64,000 nt of DNA from Demequina iriomotensis (GTDB lineage: Bacteria > Actinomycetota > Actinomycetes > Actinomycetales > Demequinaceae): the NCBI RefSeq assembly GCF_000971395.1, contig NZ_BBME01000010.1:1-64000 (forward strand), given 5' to 3'. Shown here piece by piece: positions 42,001 to 52,332 of this stretch (position 1 is the first letter of the stretch; every line of letters begins with the position of its first letter). A program made the translations under genes and the position numbers. A model generated the notes under the pieces. That model saw nothing but the letters and a program-made list of their open reading frames with translations, was not told where the DNA came from and made no database searches.

Positions 42001-42770
42001 GAGTCGTCGCCCCAGGCGACGGGCACCTCGCTCGCGGAGTGCGCCACCATGGTTTCCTGGAAGCGCGCCATCGCGGCGCGCGCCACGGCCTCAACCTCCC
42101 CGAGCGAGTAGTCCATGTGCTCGCCCGTGCCGAGGATCACACGTGCTGCGTCGGCGAGAGCCACGCCCGCGTCGCGCAGTGTCACGGCGTAGCAGCCGAT
42201 CTGCAGCAGCGCGGAGGTCTTGACGTGACGCGCCACCTTGGAGTCCGCGACGACGTACGCGGCTCCGGCTCCCTTGGCCGGGTCGATCTCCCCCGCTGCC
42301 ACGTCCTCCCGCAGCAGGAAGTCCGCGAAGCCGTGGAAGCCATCGCTCATGATGGTGGCCTGGTAGACGACCGCGGCACCCGCCGCGAGCGCGGCCAGAG
42401 AGACTCGAGCGGACGCGGCGAGCTCGTCCGCGGTCGGCCGGCGGTGTTCGGGCCGCGCCTCGATGGCGACGATGCGCGCGGTGACGTCAGCGGGCAGCGT
42501 CTCATCATCGCCGGGCCGCCAGGTCCAAATCACGGTGGTCGCATCCAGACCGCTCGCCGCCGCCACGGCGTCGTGATACGCGATGAGCACGTCTGCCTCG
42601 TGAAGCTCACCGAGAGCTCCAGCGCGCTCGAGCAGCGCATCGGCCTCGACTGCGAGGCGCAGAGAGCGCCCGCGCACCTCGTCAAGACGGCGCAGCGTCG
42701 CGTACTCGCATTCGGCGGCGAGCACCACGTCGGACGCGCTCCACATCATCTTCTGCCTTGCCACGTACAT
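39051..42770 (-). CDS. TM0106-family RecB-like nuclease / SF1 helicase fusion
   Basis: A 1239-residue protein in three parts. The N-terminal RecB-like nuclease region (about 1-300) ends in a Cys cluster (CGACAHCMDAI) of the Fe-S type. Then a DEDD/RNaseH-like region with VYFDFEGDP (about 380) and YNEYDCVSTLELDAWL. The C-terminal superfamily 1 helicase has Walker A QGPPGTGKTYTG (near 850), VVDEAGQYSL (Walker B), LLGDPQQLGQV and, at the end, VGTVDRFQGREAPVAIL and NVAVSRAQ. It is the DNA2-like layout of the TM0106 family, a DNA repair or defence nuclease whose exact substrate is unknown. A 906-codon antisense open frame on its plus strand is not a gene. Confidence 0.92.
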   Translation of the reverse strand: MYVARQKMMWSASDVVLAAECEYATLRRLDEVRGRSLRLAVEADALLERAGALGELHEADVLIAYHDAVAAASGLDATTVIWTWRPGDDETLPADVTARIVAIEARPEHRRPTADELAASARVSLAALAAGAAVVYQATIMSDGFHGFADFLLREDVAAGEIDPAKGAGAAYVVADSKVARHVKTSALLQIGCYAVTLRDAGVALADAARVILGTGEHMDYSLGEVEAVARAAMARFQETMVAHSASEVPVAWGDDSIAICGACAHCMDAIATHDDLLQVANLRRQQRAKLRAAGITTVAALAEATEPPTGMARETFETLRFQAAMQKGVAPLAPDGGTVEYAKDGATHRLSWRLIDRSRIDALPAPSEGDVYFDFEGDPLWQSADTGEWGIDYLFGLVTRPESESAAPPFTAFWAHDLRQEKQALKDFIAFVDERRAAYPDMHVYHYAPYEKTHLLSIAKRHQTCEDAVDRLLREGVFVDLLPVVRGSLRISASSYSIKKLEPLYMGDHLRTGDVTDAATSVNVYADYCTAVAAGKADEAADLIRGIADYNEYDCVSTLELDAWLRARATESSMPFVTPLVRTPRESKDDAEEPDAPVGPSVVDKIRDLVEAHDDAHGHSGRSVDLQALAMLGAAGEFADREKKVYWQDLIGRLQTPMDEWSESREHIPFVGARVVEDWRDPTKGRTGKSLARTLEVEVDLPAGAKLDSIKAMYSASTDHPGSWAPDLAEYATGGGTLRLAKDDDGEPMIERRGTLAVLTLVETCKTENAPDAWDDRPLAILPGSPPDARVVQESIRAVAESALGSFAAPDIADESAVLSLLRRADAVLPAVAGHDYAGAILGALAPASSCVSVQGPPGTGKTYTGSRVIAALIERGWRIGVVGQSHSTVENMLMGVAKLPTVDAKGQVFKVGGPKNRDPWTWLDSIDKRPADGGYVVGATAWGFSKLDDAAFDLLVVDEAGQYSLAFTIGAGRSAERLLLLGDPQQLGQVSQAVHPEHVAESALSWVAEDGLVPESRGYLLDTTYRMHSAVTAPVSQLSYRGKLHSDPSTDARALKGIVPGLEVAMLGHLGNATSSIEEADEVVRQVERVIGREWDDGKKARVIGEADILVVAPFNAQVGLVRERLAVAGYEEIEVGTVDRFQGREAPVAILTTATSSPEDSPRGLSFVIERNRTNVAVSRAQWLAVIVRSKHLTSAIPSTPEQFVELGAFVRLCDSGRATPSVSSVATVATAHARG

Positions 42771-43059
42771 CTCACTCCCCAGCGGTTACAGCAATGCTCC
42801 GCTAATCAACGAGCACAGCTTCAGTAGGATCACGGGCGAAAGTAGCGCCAGGTACCGACAACCCGGCCGGGGCACGCCAGTCGCTGAATTCCCATGTGAC
42901 GCACATCACGCGATGCACCGGAACTAACGGAGGTCCGAGCCAACTCGGCGAGCGGCGTCTCCCGGGATGATTGGGGCAGCTAGCTGTGCGCGGGCGTCAC
43001 CCTTGGTGGTTCGGCGCGGCTGCATTCGAGCGCAGTCCGCTCACGCTACTTTCGACGGC

Positions 43060-44886
43060 ATGAACACAACGCAAGGTTGGGGTTGGTCGGCGCGCGACGT
43101 TGTCCCCGACTACACACCTGTTGGAGCGCCTAAGGACCCCGGCGCAAGGATCTTCCTCGGTTTGGCCGACATCGATGGCAAGGCATGGCAGGCCCCATAT
43201 GATGACCTGCTGACAGCGATGGGCGTCCGCAAAAAGAACGTCGATCCCGAGCGAGAGACGCAGTCGGCATCGCGTCTTCGCACCTGGCTGACGTATTTTC
43301 GTGGCCTAGGCCTCGTCTATGTAGATTCCGACAAGAAGGTTCGGCTTACGCAAACGGGAAAGCGCGTTGCCGAGCTGGTCGATGAGAGCCTCGATGTCGC
43401 AACACGAGCGGGCGAGGTACATGCAGAGCTCCAGCGCCGCGAACTCGCCGCGACTATGCTCCCAGTACTGGTACGCCACAGGCTGGATTCGCCGATTCGC
43501 CAAAACGAGACGTCATATCCCGCTGGAACGGATATACGGCCGTATTTCGCAATACTCAAGGCGGCGCGAAGTCTCGACAACAAGATTCACTGGCAAGAAG
43601 TAGCTCGGGTCCTGGCACACGTTCTGCAGGAAAGCGATCTAGACGCCGCGATCGGGAAGGTTCGCGCCGCACGCGACACGGATGAGTACAGTCCTGATAA
43701 CGACGATATTGCTCAAAGGCTACTCGGCGACGTCGCACCTCCCGAGCTAAGCGGTGGGAACTACCACGATCGCACGATCGCTTGGATCTCCCGGGCCGGC
43801 TTCAAGGACGCTATTCTCACGGTCCGAGGCGACAGCGAAGGCTTCCACCACCTTCACTCCAGCATCCTGGACCTAGTCGATGCAAGCCTCGCAGCGCCAA
43901 GCGCCAGCCCTGTACCGGCTGACGTCGACAGCTACATGGCATGGCTATCGTCCGCTCAGCCCTTGACTCACGCACCACGGGACACGGCGCCCGAAGCGCT
44001 GGGACCTGGACGCATCCGCCTCCTCGAACGCGTCGTATCTGCCGTCGAACGTTTCGGCGATAGCCGAATTCTCTGCTTGTCGGGCCCCGCTGGAAGTGGC
44101 AAGACCTCGCTTGCTCGCGCCGCAGCGAAAGAAATCGCGGATCCCGAGGACATCTTGGAGATTCAGTTTCATGCCAACTTCGCATACGAGGATTTCATTG
44201 GGGGTCTCCAACCCAGCGGGGCTGGAGAGTTTACGCGAACGCCTTCGAAACTACTTGACCTCAATAAAAGCGCACTAGCAAATCCCGGCCGTCGGCACGT
44301 AGTTGTTATCGACGAGCTTAGTCGCGCCGATCTCGCCAACACTCTGGGCGAAGTTCTCACTTACATCGAATATCGTCGGGTGCCATTCTGGGTCGCCGGA
44401 CTTGCTCGTGAAGTCGAACTCGCCGACAATCTCGTGTTTCTCGCCACTATGAACCCTCAAGACCGAAGTGTCCTCAACATGGACGATGCGCTCGTTCGCA
44501 GATTGCGGCAAATCCCGATCGGGAGGAGCGTCGAGGGCCTCCGAGACATCTTGCGATCCAACGGGATGGACGACCTACTGGCGGCCCAATTGGTGGAATG
44601 GTACGAACGTTGCCCAGAAGACCTCCCCTTTGCTCAGGGCGTGTTCGTGGGCTGCAAGACTGAACGAGATCTAGCTGATCTGTGGGATGAGGTGCTCACT
44701 CACTTCCTTACCAGGGGCGGTGTGCCGGTGTACGCAGACGCCTTGGCAGTGGCCACCTCGTTCAAGTGGAAGAATCTCGACGCAGAGCCCGATTCCTCAA
44801 GTGGCTCCGAGGGAGCGACAATCGGCGAAAGTGAAGCATCCGCAACGCTCCCCGACGGCGACCAAGCTGTGCGTAGCGTCCCGTGA
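43060..44886 (+). CDS. McrB-like AAA+ GTPase, restriction subunit (LlaJI.R1-like)
   Basis: A 608-residue protein. The N-terminal third is a DNA-recognition-type region with a winged-helix-like segment (LTYFRGLGLVYVDSDKKVRLTQTGKRVAEL). The C-terminal half is the McrB/AAA_5 motor: Walker A LSGPAGSGKTSLARA, Walker B HVVVIDELSRADLANTLGEVLTYIE, and sensor LATMNPQDRSVLNMDDALVRRL. GTP hydrolysis would drive translocation with the McrC-like partner. ATG preceded by TACTTT plus seven bases. Base composition is lower in GC and uses more AT-ending codons than the flanking genes, which suggests horizontal origin. Confidence 0.9.
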   Translation: MNTTQGWGWSARDVVPDYTPVGAPKDPGARIFLGLADIDGKAWQAPYDDLLTAMGVRKKNVDPERETQSASRLRTWLTYFRGLGLVYVDSDKKVRLTQTGKRVAELVDESLDVATRAGEVHAELQRRELAATMLPVLVRHRLDSPIRQNETSYPAGTDIRPYFAILKAARSLDNKIHWQEVARVLAHVLQESDLDAAIGKVRAARDTDEYSPDNDDIAQRLLGDVAPPELSGGNYHDRTIAWISRAGFKDAILTVRGDSEGFHHLHSSILDLVDASLAAPSASPVPADVDSYMAWLSSAQPLTHAPRDTAPEALGPGRIRLLERVVSAVERFGDSRILCLSGPAGSGKTSLARAAAKEIADPEDILEIQFHANFAYEDFIGGLQPSGAGEFTRTPSKLLDLNKSALANPGRRHVVVIDELSRADLANTLGEVLTYIEYRRVPFWVAGLAREVELADNLVFLATMNPQDRSVLNMDDALVRRLRQIPIGRSVEGLRDILRSNGMDDLLAAQLVEWYERCPEDLPFAQGVFVGCKTERDLADLWDEVLTHFLTRGGVPVYADALAVATSFKWKNLDAEPDSSSGSEGATIGESEASATLPDGDQAVRSVP

Positions 44887-46160
44887 TCGCCTCGACGACA
44901 GGGGCACCTCGAGGAAGCTTCGCCTCGAGCCATCGCCACCACCAAATGGCTATGTACGCAACGATCGACATACCGAAAGCTGAATTCGCTGAGTCCGCGA
45001 TCGAGCTGAGCACCTTGCCTTGGGTCCGGAACCGAGTCGCGACTCTCACAGTCGCAAACTCAAACGTGCGCATCGACTCCTATGGCTTTGCAGGCCATCT
45101 GGCGATCGGTACTTCTCACACAATCGAAGTGCGAGAGCTGGTGCCTGGCACCGTACACGCCTTATTCCCGATCGCGACTCACCAGAGAATACGCGTCGCC
45201 CGCCAGTCTACGAGGACCGATCCAAGATCTGAGCCTCCGCACGAGCTGATTGCGCGCTCATTCATTTCCGCAGCGCTTGAAGCCACAGCTAGCGGCATCG
45301 ATCGTAGGTACGAAGCCTCCCGGTATTTGGGCGAGCAACCGAGCGGTCGACTCGACACGGCCCGGACTATGAAGGCTTGGGCGACAGGGCGTAGGAACGT
45401 ACTCGCAACGAGCATTCGTCGGCTCACGCCAGACACGCCGCTCAATCGTGTTCTAGCGGCTGGCGCGTTGCGCGCATACGAAATTACCGCGTACTCAGAT
45501 ACCGCTTCGCTCGGCGGCGCACTTTGTGCACGGCTTGCCGGCGTAACGCCCCAAGTGCTCCCCGATTTTGAGCATGCTAGACGCTACGCCGTCATGGCTG
45601 GGAGGGGCGAGGATGTTGCCCTGGTCGACATCGCCGAGCTACTCATCACTGGTATGACACTCGTTGGATCCGGCGCCGCGCTCACATCGCCTATGTCAGC
45701 GTGGGTGGACGTGCCCGACCTCTTTGAACGCGCCGTACTGGCCTTGACGAGCACCCTCTTCAGTCCAGCACATGTGTTCCACGGCAAGTCTTCTCCGAGA
45801 GCGCTGCTCAAGCGTGGCGACGCAGCGACCCGTCTTCGCAGGGCCGAGCCCGACGTAGTAATCCAGAATGGATCTCGCACAGTCATATTCGACGCAAAGT
45901 ACCGCAGTACCGGGAACGTTGCTAGCGAACAATCTCTCTACCAGCTCATGGCCCACGCAGACGCATGGAATGCGACGGCCGCGGCCCTGGTGACGCCCGC
46001 GCTTCCCGGTCAATCACCGGGCGTTGAGGTCCTTGGGACGGACTCTCGCGGCTGCACTTACGCCGTACTCTCTGCCGATCCCACCAATGTGGGCGAGCTT
46101 TCGAGCGCGTTGTCTTGGTCGACCGCGTTCAAAGCGCTCCGAATCGCGACACCCAGCTGA
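44883..46160 (+). CDS. McrC-like nuclease subunit (LlaJI.R2-like)
   Basis: A 425-residue McrC-family protein. The C-terminal PD-(D/E)xK nuclease core is EPDVVIQNGSRTVIFDAKYR. The upstream 250 residues are the McrC N-terminal region that contacts McrB (HELIARSFISAALEATASGIDRRYE, RNVLATSIRRLTPDTPLN). Its GTG start overlaps the McrB stop (GTGA). It should cut DNA when the McrB ring is active. The 3' end overlaps the convergent methyltransferase gene by 103 bp. Confidence 0.9.
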   Translation: MIASTTGAPRGSFASSHRHHQMAMYATIDIPKAEFAESAIELSTLPWVRNRVATLTVANSNVRIDSYGFAGHLAIGTSHTIEVRELVPGTVHALFPIATHQRIRVARQSTRTDPRSEPPHELIARSFISAALEATASGIDRRYEASRYLGEQPSGRLDTARTMKAWATGRRNVLATSIRRLTPDTPLNRVLAAGALRAYEITAYSDTASLGGALCARLAGVTPQVLPDFEHARRYAVMAGRGEDVALVDIAELLITGMTLVGSGAALTSPMSAWVDVPDLFERAVLALTSTLFSPAHVFHGKSSPRALLKRGDAATRLRRAEPDVVIQNGSRTVIFDAKYRSTGNVASEQSLYQLMAHADAWNATAAALVTPALPGQSPGVEVLGTDSRGCTYAVLSADPTNVGELSSALSWSTAFKALRIATPS

Positions 46161-47146
46161 TATGCCAGCGGCGGCGGCACGGCATTCCCAACCTGCCGCG
46201 CTGCAGCCTCCCTGTTTCCTCGAAAGACGAAGTCATCGGGAAAGCCTTGAAGCCGGGCACCCTCCCGGATTGTCAGGCTGCGATTCTCGATTGGATGCGC
46301 GAAACGCCCGCGGGTGAAGCTGTCGAAGCGTGCGGTGATGGTCCCACTTGGAGCATCCCAGGCAAGACGCCCGTAGACATCAAGGTGGCGATGAGAACCC
46401 TGATGGCACTTCAACTGCAGACGCTCAGGGATGTCAAGGCGTCCGCCCCCTTGAGGGACATAGCTTATACGTTCCTCATTTAGAGGCGAGAGACGAGCTT
46501 CTCTATAGTGATTTGCGACTTCTGGATGCGGGCTGCCGTCCAAAGGGGGACTTGGCAGATCGCCGATCGCGTCGCGTACTGTGCGGCAGCTGTGCTCGGC
46601 AGATGGAGTTGGCCACTTGAACGCGCCCTTACCTCCCAAGATGCCAACTAGGAACGCGCGGCGCCGATGCTGAGCCAACCCAAAGTCTGCTGCGTCGAGA
46701 ACCTTGAGTTCGCACGAGTAGCCCAGATTTTCAGCATGTTCCTGTACAGCAGAGATTACCGCCCGCCCCCGTACCGACGTAATCGCGGCCACATTCTCGA
46801 CAAGAAATGCTCGTGGCTGCATGTCGCTAAGCCACTCTAAGTACCGAAGGACGAGCTCATTGCGAGGGTCACTGCGCTCGCCCCTGCGCTGAAGAGAAAA
46901 GCCCTGACATGGCGGTCCGCCTGCCAAGAGATCGAGCTCGCCCCTCGCTATGCCAGCGAGAGCGAGCAAATCCCCTCCCGAAACAGAGTTCGCGTCAAGC
47001 ACCATCGCACGGGCGTCGAGGTTGTCCTCGTGTGTGGCCACCGCGATTGGATCGTGGTCAAATGCAAGACCCACGGAGAAACCTGCCTGGCAAAGGCCCA
47101 AACTCAAACCACCAGCGCCCGCGAATGCGTCAATTGCCTTCGGCAA
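46058..47146 (-). CDS. DNA (cytosine-5) methyltransferase, copy 1
   Basis: A 362-residue m5C methyltransferase. Motif I AIDAFAGAGGLSLGLCQAGF, motif IV GGPPCQGFS (catalytic Cys), motif VI FLVENV, motif VIII QHRRRAFLVG, and motif X QVGNAVPPPLA. Probably protects one strand of the site recognised by the adjacent McrBC-like pair. The start is TTG at 47146, with AGGAGG a few bases upstream and 17 bp inside the end of copy 2. The 3' end overlaps the McrC-like gene. Confidence 0.93.
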   Translation of the reverse strand: MPKAIDAFAGAGGLSLGLCQAGFSVGLAFDHDPIAVATHEDNLDARAMVLDANSVSGGDLLALAGIARGELDLLAGGPPCQGFSLQRRGERSDPRNELVLRYLEWLSDMQPRAFLVENVAAITSVRGRAVISAVQEHAENLGYSCELKVLDAADFGLAQHRRRAFLVGILGGKGAFKWPTPSAEHSCRTVRDAIGDLPSPPLDGSPHPEVANHYREARLSPLNEERISYVPQGGGRLDIPERLQLKCHQGSHRHLDVYGRLAWDAPSGTITARFDSFTRGRFAHPIENRSLTIREGARLQGFPDDFVFRGNREAAARQVGNAVPPPLAYQLGVAIRSALNAVDQDNALESSPTLVGSAESTA

Positions 47147-48323
47147 GCCTACCTCCTCGACGTCTGATACCCGGAATAAGAACAGAAAACGATGACCCAA
47201 TCGGCTCATCGCCAATCTCAACCACCCCCGCTTCACTGTGTGAGCCACCCGACAGCACAGCCTCAGCGATACGACGTGCGGCAAGCGGGGGAACTGCATT
47301 TCCGATTTGCTTGAATCGGTCGTCAAACGGACCGACGAAATGCCAATTCGAAGGGAATGTCTGAAGCAGTGCAGCCTCTCGCGCGGTGAGGCCCCGATGC
47401 TGCTCGGGATGAATGAACCGCCCGCAGGAAGGGGTGCGACACCGTGCAGTGATGGTTGGCGCGGTAGTCTGCCAGGCAAGTCGTCCATAGACATCCGTGT
47501 AACCGCCGTGAGAGGTCCGCGTACGATCTAGGCACTCAGGGCCCACACCAATGGGTCTGTTGCCGCCGTCTGCAGGAACCTGGCGGATGATTTCGAGCGT
47601 GGCCTTGGAATGCCGACTCGCCTGGTGCATCGCGTCGTCTTCCGCAACTTCGCCGCTGGCAACTGGGCTGAGCTCGCCAATCCACTCTTGGACGCTGGAG
47701 AATGCCCCCTGGGCGTGTGTCGGAGCCGGAAAGCGCACCTCAGGGTGGTCTGCGCGCGATGCGATTACCACGGCACGGAATCGCTCCTGTGGAACGCCGA
47801 ACTCGGCGAAGTTTAGGATTCGCGCTCGCACTCTATAACCCGCGTCACTGAGTCTCGACCGTGCGTCGGCGAAGAGTTCCCAGTTCCGCGTGGCAAATAG
47901 ATCGGGGACGTTCTCGATGACCACTACTTCGGGTTCGAGTGCAATAGCCAACGTAACGAACGCGCCATAGAGGGTGTTCCGCCCGCGACTATCGCCACGG
48001 ACCTTGACGTGACTTGAAAAGCCCTGACACGGTGGCCCGCCGACAAGACAAATCGGGCCCCGATGCCGAGCTCGAATTCCGGCCGCCCAGACATCCGCGC
48101 TCGACTCGGCAACTTCGAGCAGATCCACCGTCGCCACCTCGTGGCCCAGGTTCTTCTCGTAGGTCGCGGCCGCCCACCTATCGTTGTCGGCAGCCCAAAG
48201 ATGATCGAACGCGCCCGTCGCAAGAAAGCCTGCGGACGCTCCGCCGCATCCCGCAAAGAGGTCGACCAATCCCCACCTGTTCACGCCATCAGACGGTCCG
48301 GCCGGCTCCAGGGCCTTACTCAT
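47130..48323 (-). CDS. DNA (cytosine-5) methyltransferase, copy 2
   Basis: A 397-residue m5C methyltransferase with LVDLFAGCGGASAGF (motif I), GGPPCQGFSS (motif IV), VVIENV (motif VI), PQERFRAVVI (motif VIII) and QIGNAVPPLAARRI (motif X). It is only distantly similar to copy 1, so the two probably modify different strands of an asymmetric site, as in LlaJI. The ATG at 48323 is ten bases after AGGAGG; the first ATG (48332) is too close. A damage-type promoter lies at 48356-48378. Confidence 0.93.
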   Translation of the reverse strand: MSKALEPAGPSDGVNRWGLVDLFAGCGGASAGFLATGAFDHLWAADNDRWAAATYEKNLGHEVATVDLLEVAESSADVWAAGIRARHRGPICLVGGPPCQGFSSHVKVRGDSRGRNTLYGAFVTLAIALEPEVVVIENVPDLFATRNWELFADARSRLSDAGYRVRARILNFAEFGVPQERFRAVVIASRADHPEVRFPAPTHAQGAFSSVQEWIGELSPVASGEVAEDDAMHQASRHSKATLEIIRQVPADGGNRPIGVGPECLDRTRTSHGGYTDVYGRLAWQTTAPTITARCRTPSCGRFIHPEQHRGLTAREAALLQTFPSNWHFVGPFDDRFKQIGNAVPPLAARRIAEAVLSGGSHSEAGVVEIGDEPIGSSFSVLIPGIRRRGGRLAEGN

Positions 48324-48355
48324 GCTATTCATACCTCCTGCTGGTCAGTGCGCCA

Positions 48356-48378
48356 ACCGTACTGAGCACCCCTGACAC
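48356..48378 (-). promoter_or_regulatory. DNA-damage-type promoter before the methyltransferase pair
   Basis: Minus strand: gTGTCAGGG (48370-48378), 8 bases, TACGGT (48356-48361). TGTCAG and TANNNT match. It would start transcription about 25 bp before the methyltransferase ribosome-binding site. Confidence 0.65.
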
Positions 48379-48524
48379 TCGCGTTCGTGGGCAACCCTAC
48401 GGATTCCTGGCGCATCGAGCGTCGTCGACACTCACGTGACGTTTGATCCAGCGCGGCGTTCGCAAAACTGCAATCGAGACGTCATCGTGCAGCCGGCCGG
48501 GTCTCCCCCGCCGGACGCCGCATC

Positions 48525-48540
48525 TTCAGCTCAGGCTGAA
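48525..48540 (-). terminator. Hairpin directly after pheT
   Basis: TTCAGC-CTGA-GCTGAA (minus strand), six base pairs, immediately after the pheT stop. Weak without a T tract; the 217-bp gap to the methyltransferase start otherwise holds only the promoter at 48356. Confidence 0.45.
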
Positions 48541-51122
48541 CTACCGCAGCACGGCACCGAACTTCTCGGCGGCCGCCGCGATGATCGCCTCGCGCACCGT
48601 GAGGACCTCCTCGGCCGACAGCGTGTGGTCAGCGTCGCGCATGCGCACGTTGACGGCCAAAGACTTGCGGCCCTCACCGATCTGCTCGCCCGTGTAGACG
48701 TCGAACACGCGCGCGTCCTCGACCAGCCCATCCCCAGCGGAAATCACGGCGTCGACAAGCGAGCCTGCCGTCACGGAAGAGTCGACCACGAAAGCGAAGT
48801 CTTCCTTCGCCAGCACCTGCCCCGACACGGGCGACGCCGTCACCAGCACGCCCTCGCTCTCCTCGATCAGCGGGTCGAGCGCGAGCTCGAACGCCACGGT
48901 CCGCGCCGGGAGGCCCAGGTTCTCGCACACCTTCGGGTGGAGCTCGCCGGCGACGCCGACGATCTCGCCCTCGAGCCGGTACACCGCCACGCGGCCCGGG
49001 TGGAACGGAGCCGTCGACTGCCGCTCCCCCGCCTCCGACGAGATCTCGAGCACCACGCCGCACGCGCGCTCGACCTTCTCGACCATCGCCAGCGCATCGG
49101 TCCACCGCCACGGCGTCGCGTGGCCGTCCCACCCCGACGTCACGCGGTTGCCCGCCATCACGCCCGCCACACGGCGCACCTGGCCGGGGATGGCCTTGTT
49201 CAGCGCCTCGACATCGTCGGGCGTGATCGACGTACCCGAGTAGGTCGCCGGGATCGCCCCAACGAGGCGACCGAGGTACGCACGCCCCGTCTCGTACACG
49301 GCGACGTCCTGCGCGCCGCGACCCAGGTTCACACGCACCGCGTCCACCAGCGTCTCCACCAGGGCCGTCCGCAGCAGCGGTTGCTCGGCGCTCAGCGGGT
49401 TGGCGAGGCGGATGACGTCACGACGGACGTCGTCGGCAGGCAGCAGGCACTCGTCGAGCCGCGCCTCGGAGATGAACGGGTACGTCAGCACCTGGGTGAG
49501 CCCGGCCTCGGCCAGCGAGCGCGCCACCGACTTCCGGACCAGCTGCGAGTGCGTGTAGCCGCGTCCCGGAGGCGCCACGGGCAGCACGGACGGCAGGCCG
49601 TCGAAGCCCTGCAGGCGCGCGACCTCCTCGACCAGGTTGATGGGCGCCTCGAGGTCCGCGCGCCACGTCGGACGCGTCACGATGAGCACCTCGCCGTCGC
49701 GCTCGACCGTGCACCCCACCTGGGTGAGCGAGTCGATGACCTGCTCCGGCGAGTACGCGACACCGACGATGCGCGACGGGAAGTCGACGTCCATCTCGAT
49801 CGGCTCGACCGCCGGCACGTTGTCCACATCCGTGAACACGTCCTCGATCACGCCGCCGCCGAGCTCCACCAGCAGGTTCGCCGCCCGCTGCACCGCCACG
49901 GGAGGCAGCGCGGTGTCCACGGCCCGCTCGAAGCGCCGCGAGGCCTCCGAGCCGAGCTTGTGACGCCGCGCGGTCCGCGCGATGGTGATCGGGTCGAAGT
50001 GCGCGGCCTCGAGCAGCACGTCCGTGGTCGAGGCGGAGACCTCGGTCAGCGCGCCGCCCATGACGCCGGCGATGCCGACGGGACGGGCGCCGTGGCCCCC
50101 GAGCGAGTCGGTGATGAGCAGGTCCTCACCGTGGAGCACGCGCTCGACGTCGTCGAGCGTCTCGATCTGCTCGGCGGGGTGCGCGCGGCGCACCACGATG
50201 GGCGCGGTCAGCGTCGCGAGGTCGTACGCGTGCAGCGGCTGGCCCAGCTCGAGCATGACGTAGTTGGTGACGTCCACCGCGAGCGAGATCGAGCGCATGC
50301 CCGCCGCCTCGAGGCGCTGCTTCATCCAGCCCGGCGACGCCGCGGCGGGGTCGAAGCCCCGGACGATGCGCGCGACGAACCGGTCGCAGCCCACGTTGCC
50401 GCGCACGGGCGCGGCGTCCTCGATCAGCACCGGGAAGCCGTCGCCGGCAGCCCCCGAGACAGCAAGCGCGGCGGGATCGGTGAACGATGCGCCGGTCGCG
50501 TGCGCGTACTCGCGCGCCACCCCGCGGATCGAGAACGAGTAGCCGCGGTCCGGCGTCACGTTGATCTCGATGGTCTTCTCATCGAGCCCCAGCAGCGCGA
50601 TCGCGTCCTGGCCCGGCTCGAGAGAGTCAGCGGAGAACCCCATCTCGGTGAGCACGATGATGCCCGAGTGGTCCTCGCCGAGTCCCAGCTCACGTGCGGA
50701 GCAGATCATGCCGTCCGACCAGTGGCCGTACGTCTTGCGGCCGGAGATGGGGAACGGCCCGGGCAGCGTCGCACCCGGCAGCACCACGACCACGTAGTCG
50801 CCCTCGACGAAGTTGTGGGCACCGCAGACGATGCCCTTCGAGGACGGGTAGTCGACCTTGTTGTCGGGCTTGTGCCCCGGCCCCTCGGGGTCGTTGAACT
50901 CCCCCACGTCGACGCGGCAGTAGTTGATGGTCTTGCCGTTGGACTGCTCCTCCTTGACCAACGACATGACCCGCCCGACCACCAGCGGACCCTCGACGCC
51001 CGAGCCGTGGATGCCCTCTTCTTCAAGACCGACGCGAGCGAGCGACGTGGCGATGTCGACCGGCGAAGCGCCGGGCTCGAGCGCGACCGACTCCGCGAGC
51101 CAGCTAAGCGGAATCTTGGGCA

Positions 51123-51123
<1 letters not shown>
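48541..51123 (-). CDS. pheT: Phenylalanyl-tRNA synthetase beta subunit
   Basis: An 860-residue protein, normal length. Domain order: N-terminal tRNA-binding (EMAP-like) region (KIPLSWLAESV...HSGIIVLTEM), the B3/B4 editing domain (CDRFVARIVRGF...SISLAVDVTNYVMLELGQPLHAYDL), B5 (PSRIVGVAYSPEQVIDSLTQVGC), core fold, and the C-terminal ferredoxin-like anticodon-binding domain (SPVSGQVLAKEDFAFVVDSSV...TLSAEEV). It pairs with PheS to charge tRNA-Phe. Start ATG overlaps the pheS stop by one base. Confidence 0.96.
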
Positions 51124-52247
<1,124 letters not shown>

Positions 52248-52309
52248 CTAGCGGGCGCGCGGGCGGCTCCGAGGGCGGAGGGACGATGCGGGCGCGCACC
52301 ATGGCGTCA

Positions 52310-52332
52310 GGCCCGGGGGTTCTCCCCGGGCC
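52310..52332 (-). promoter_or_regulatory. Attenuator-like hairpin between the leader peptide and pheS
   Basis: GGCCCGGGG and CCCCGGGCC form nine G-C pairs around a 5-base loop, starting at the stop codon of the leader peptide. There is no T tract. If ribosome stalling on the Phe codon melts or shifts it, pheST would be read through when charged tRNA-Phe is scarce. Confidence 0.55.

Noticed and set aside
40107..42827. A 906-codon open frame opposite the TM0106-type gene
   Set aside because: It is fully antisense to a gene with clear nuclease and helicase motifs; its translation is Arg/His/Gly-rich with no domain. Long antisense frames are expected at this GC content.
44883..46160. A 5-methylcytosine-targeting McrBC system
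   Set aside because: The two adjacent m5C methyltransferases make a methylation-dependent nuclease self-destructive; a LlaJI-type system fits the gene content better.
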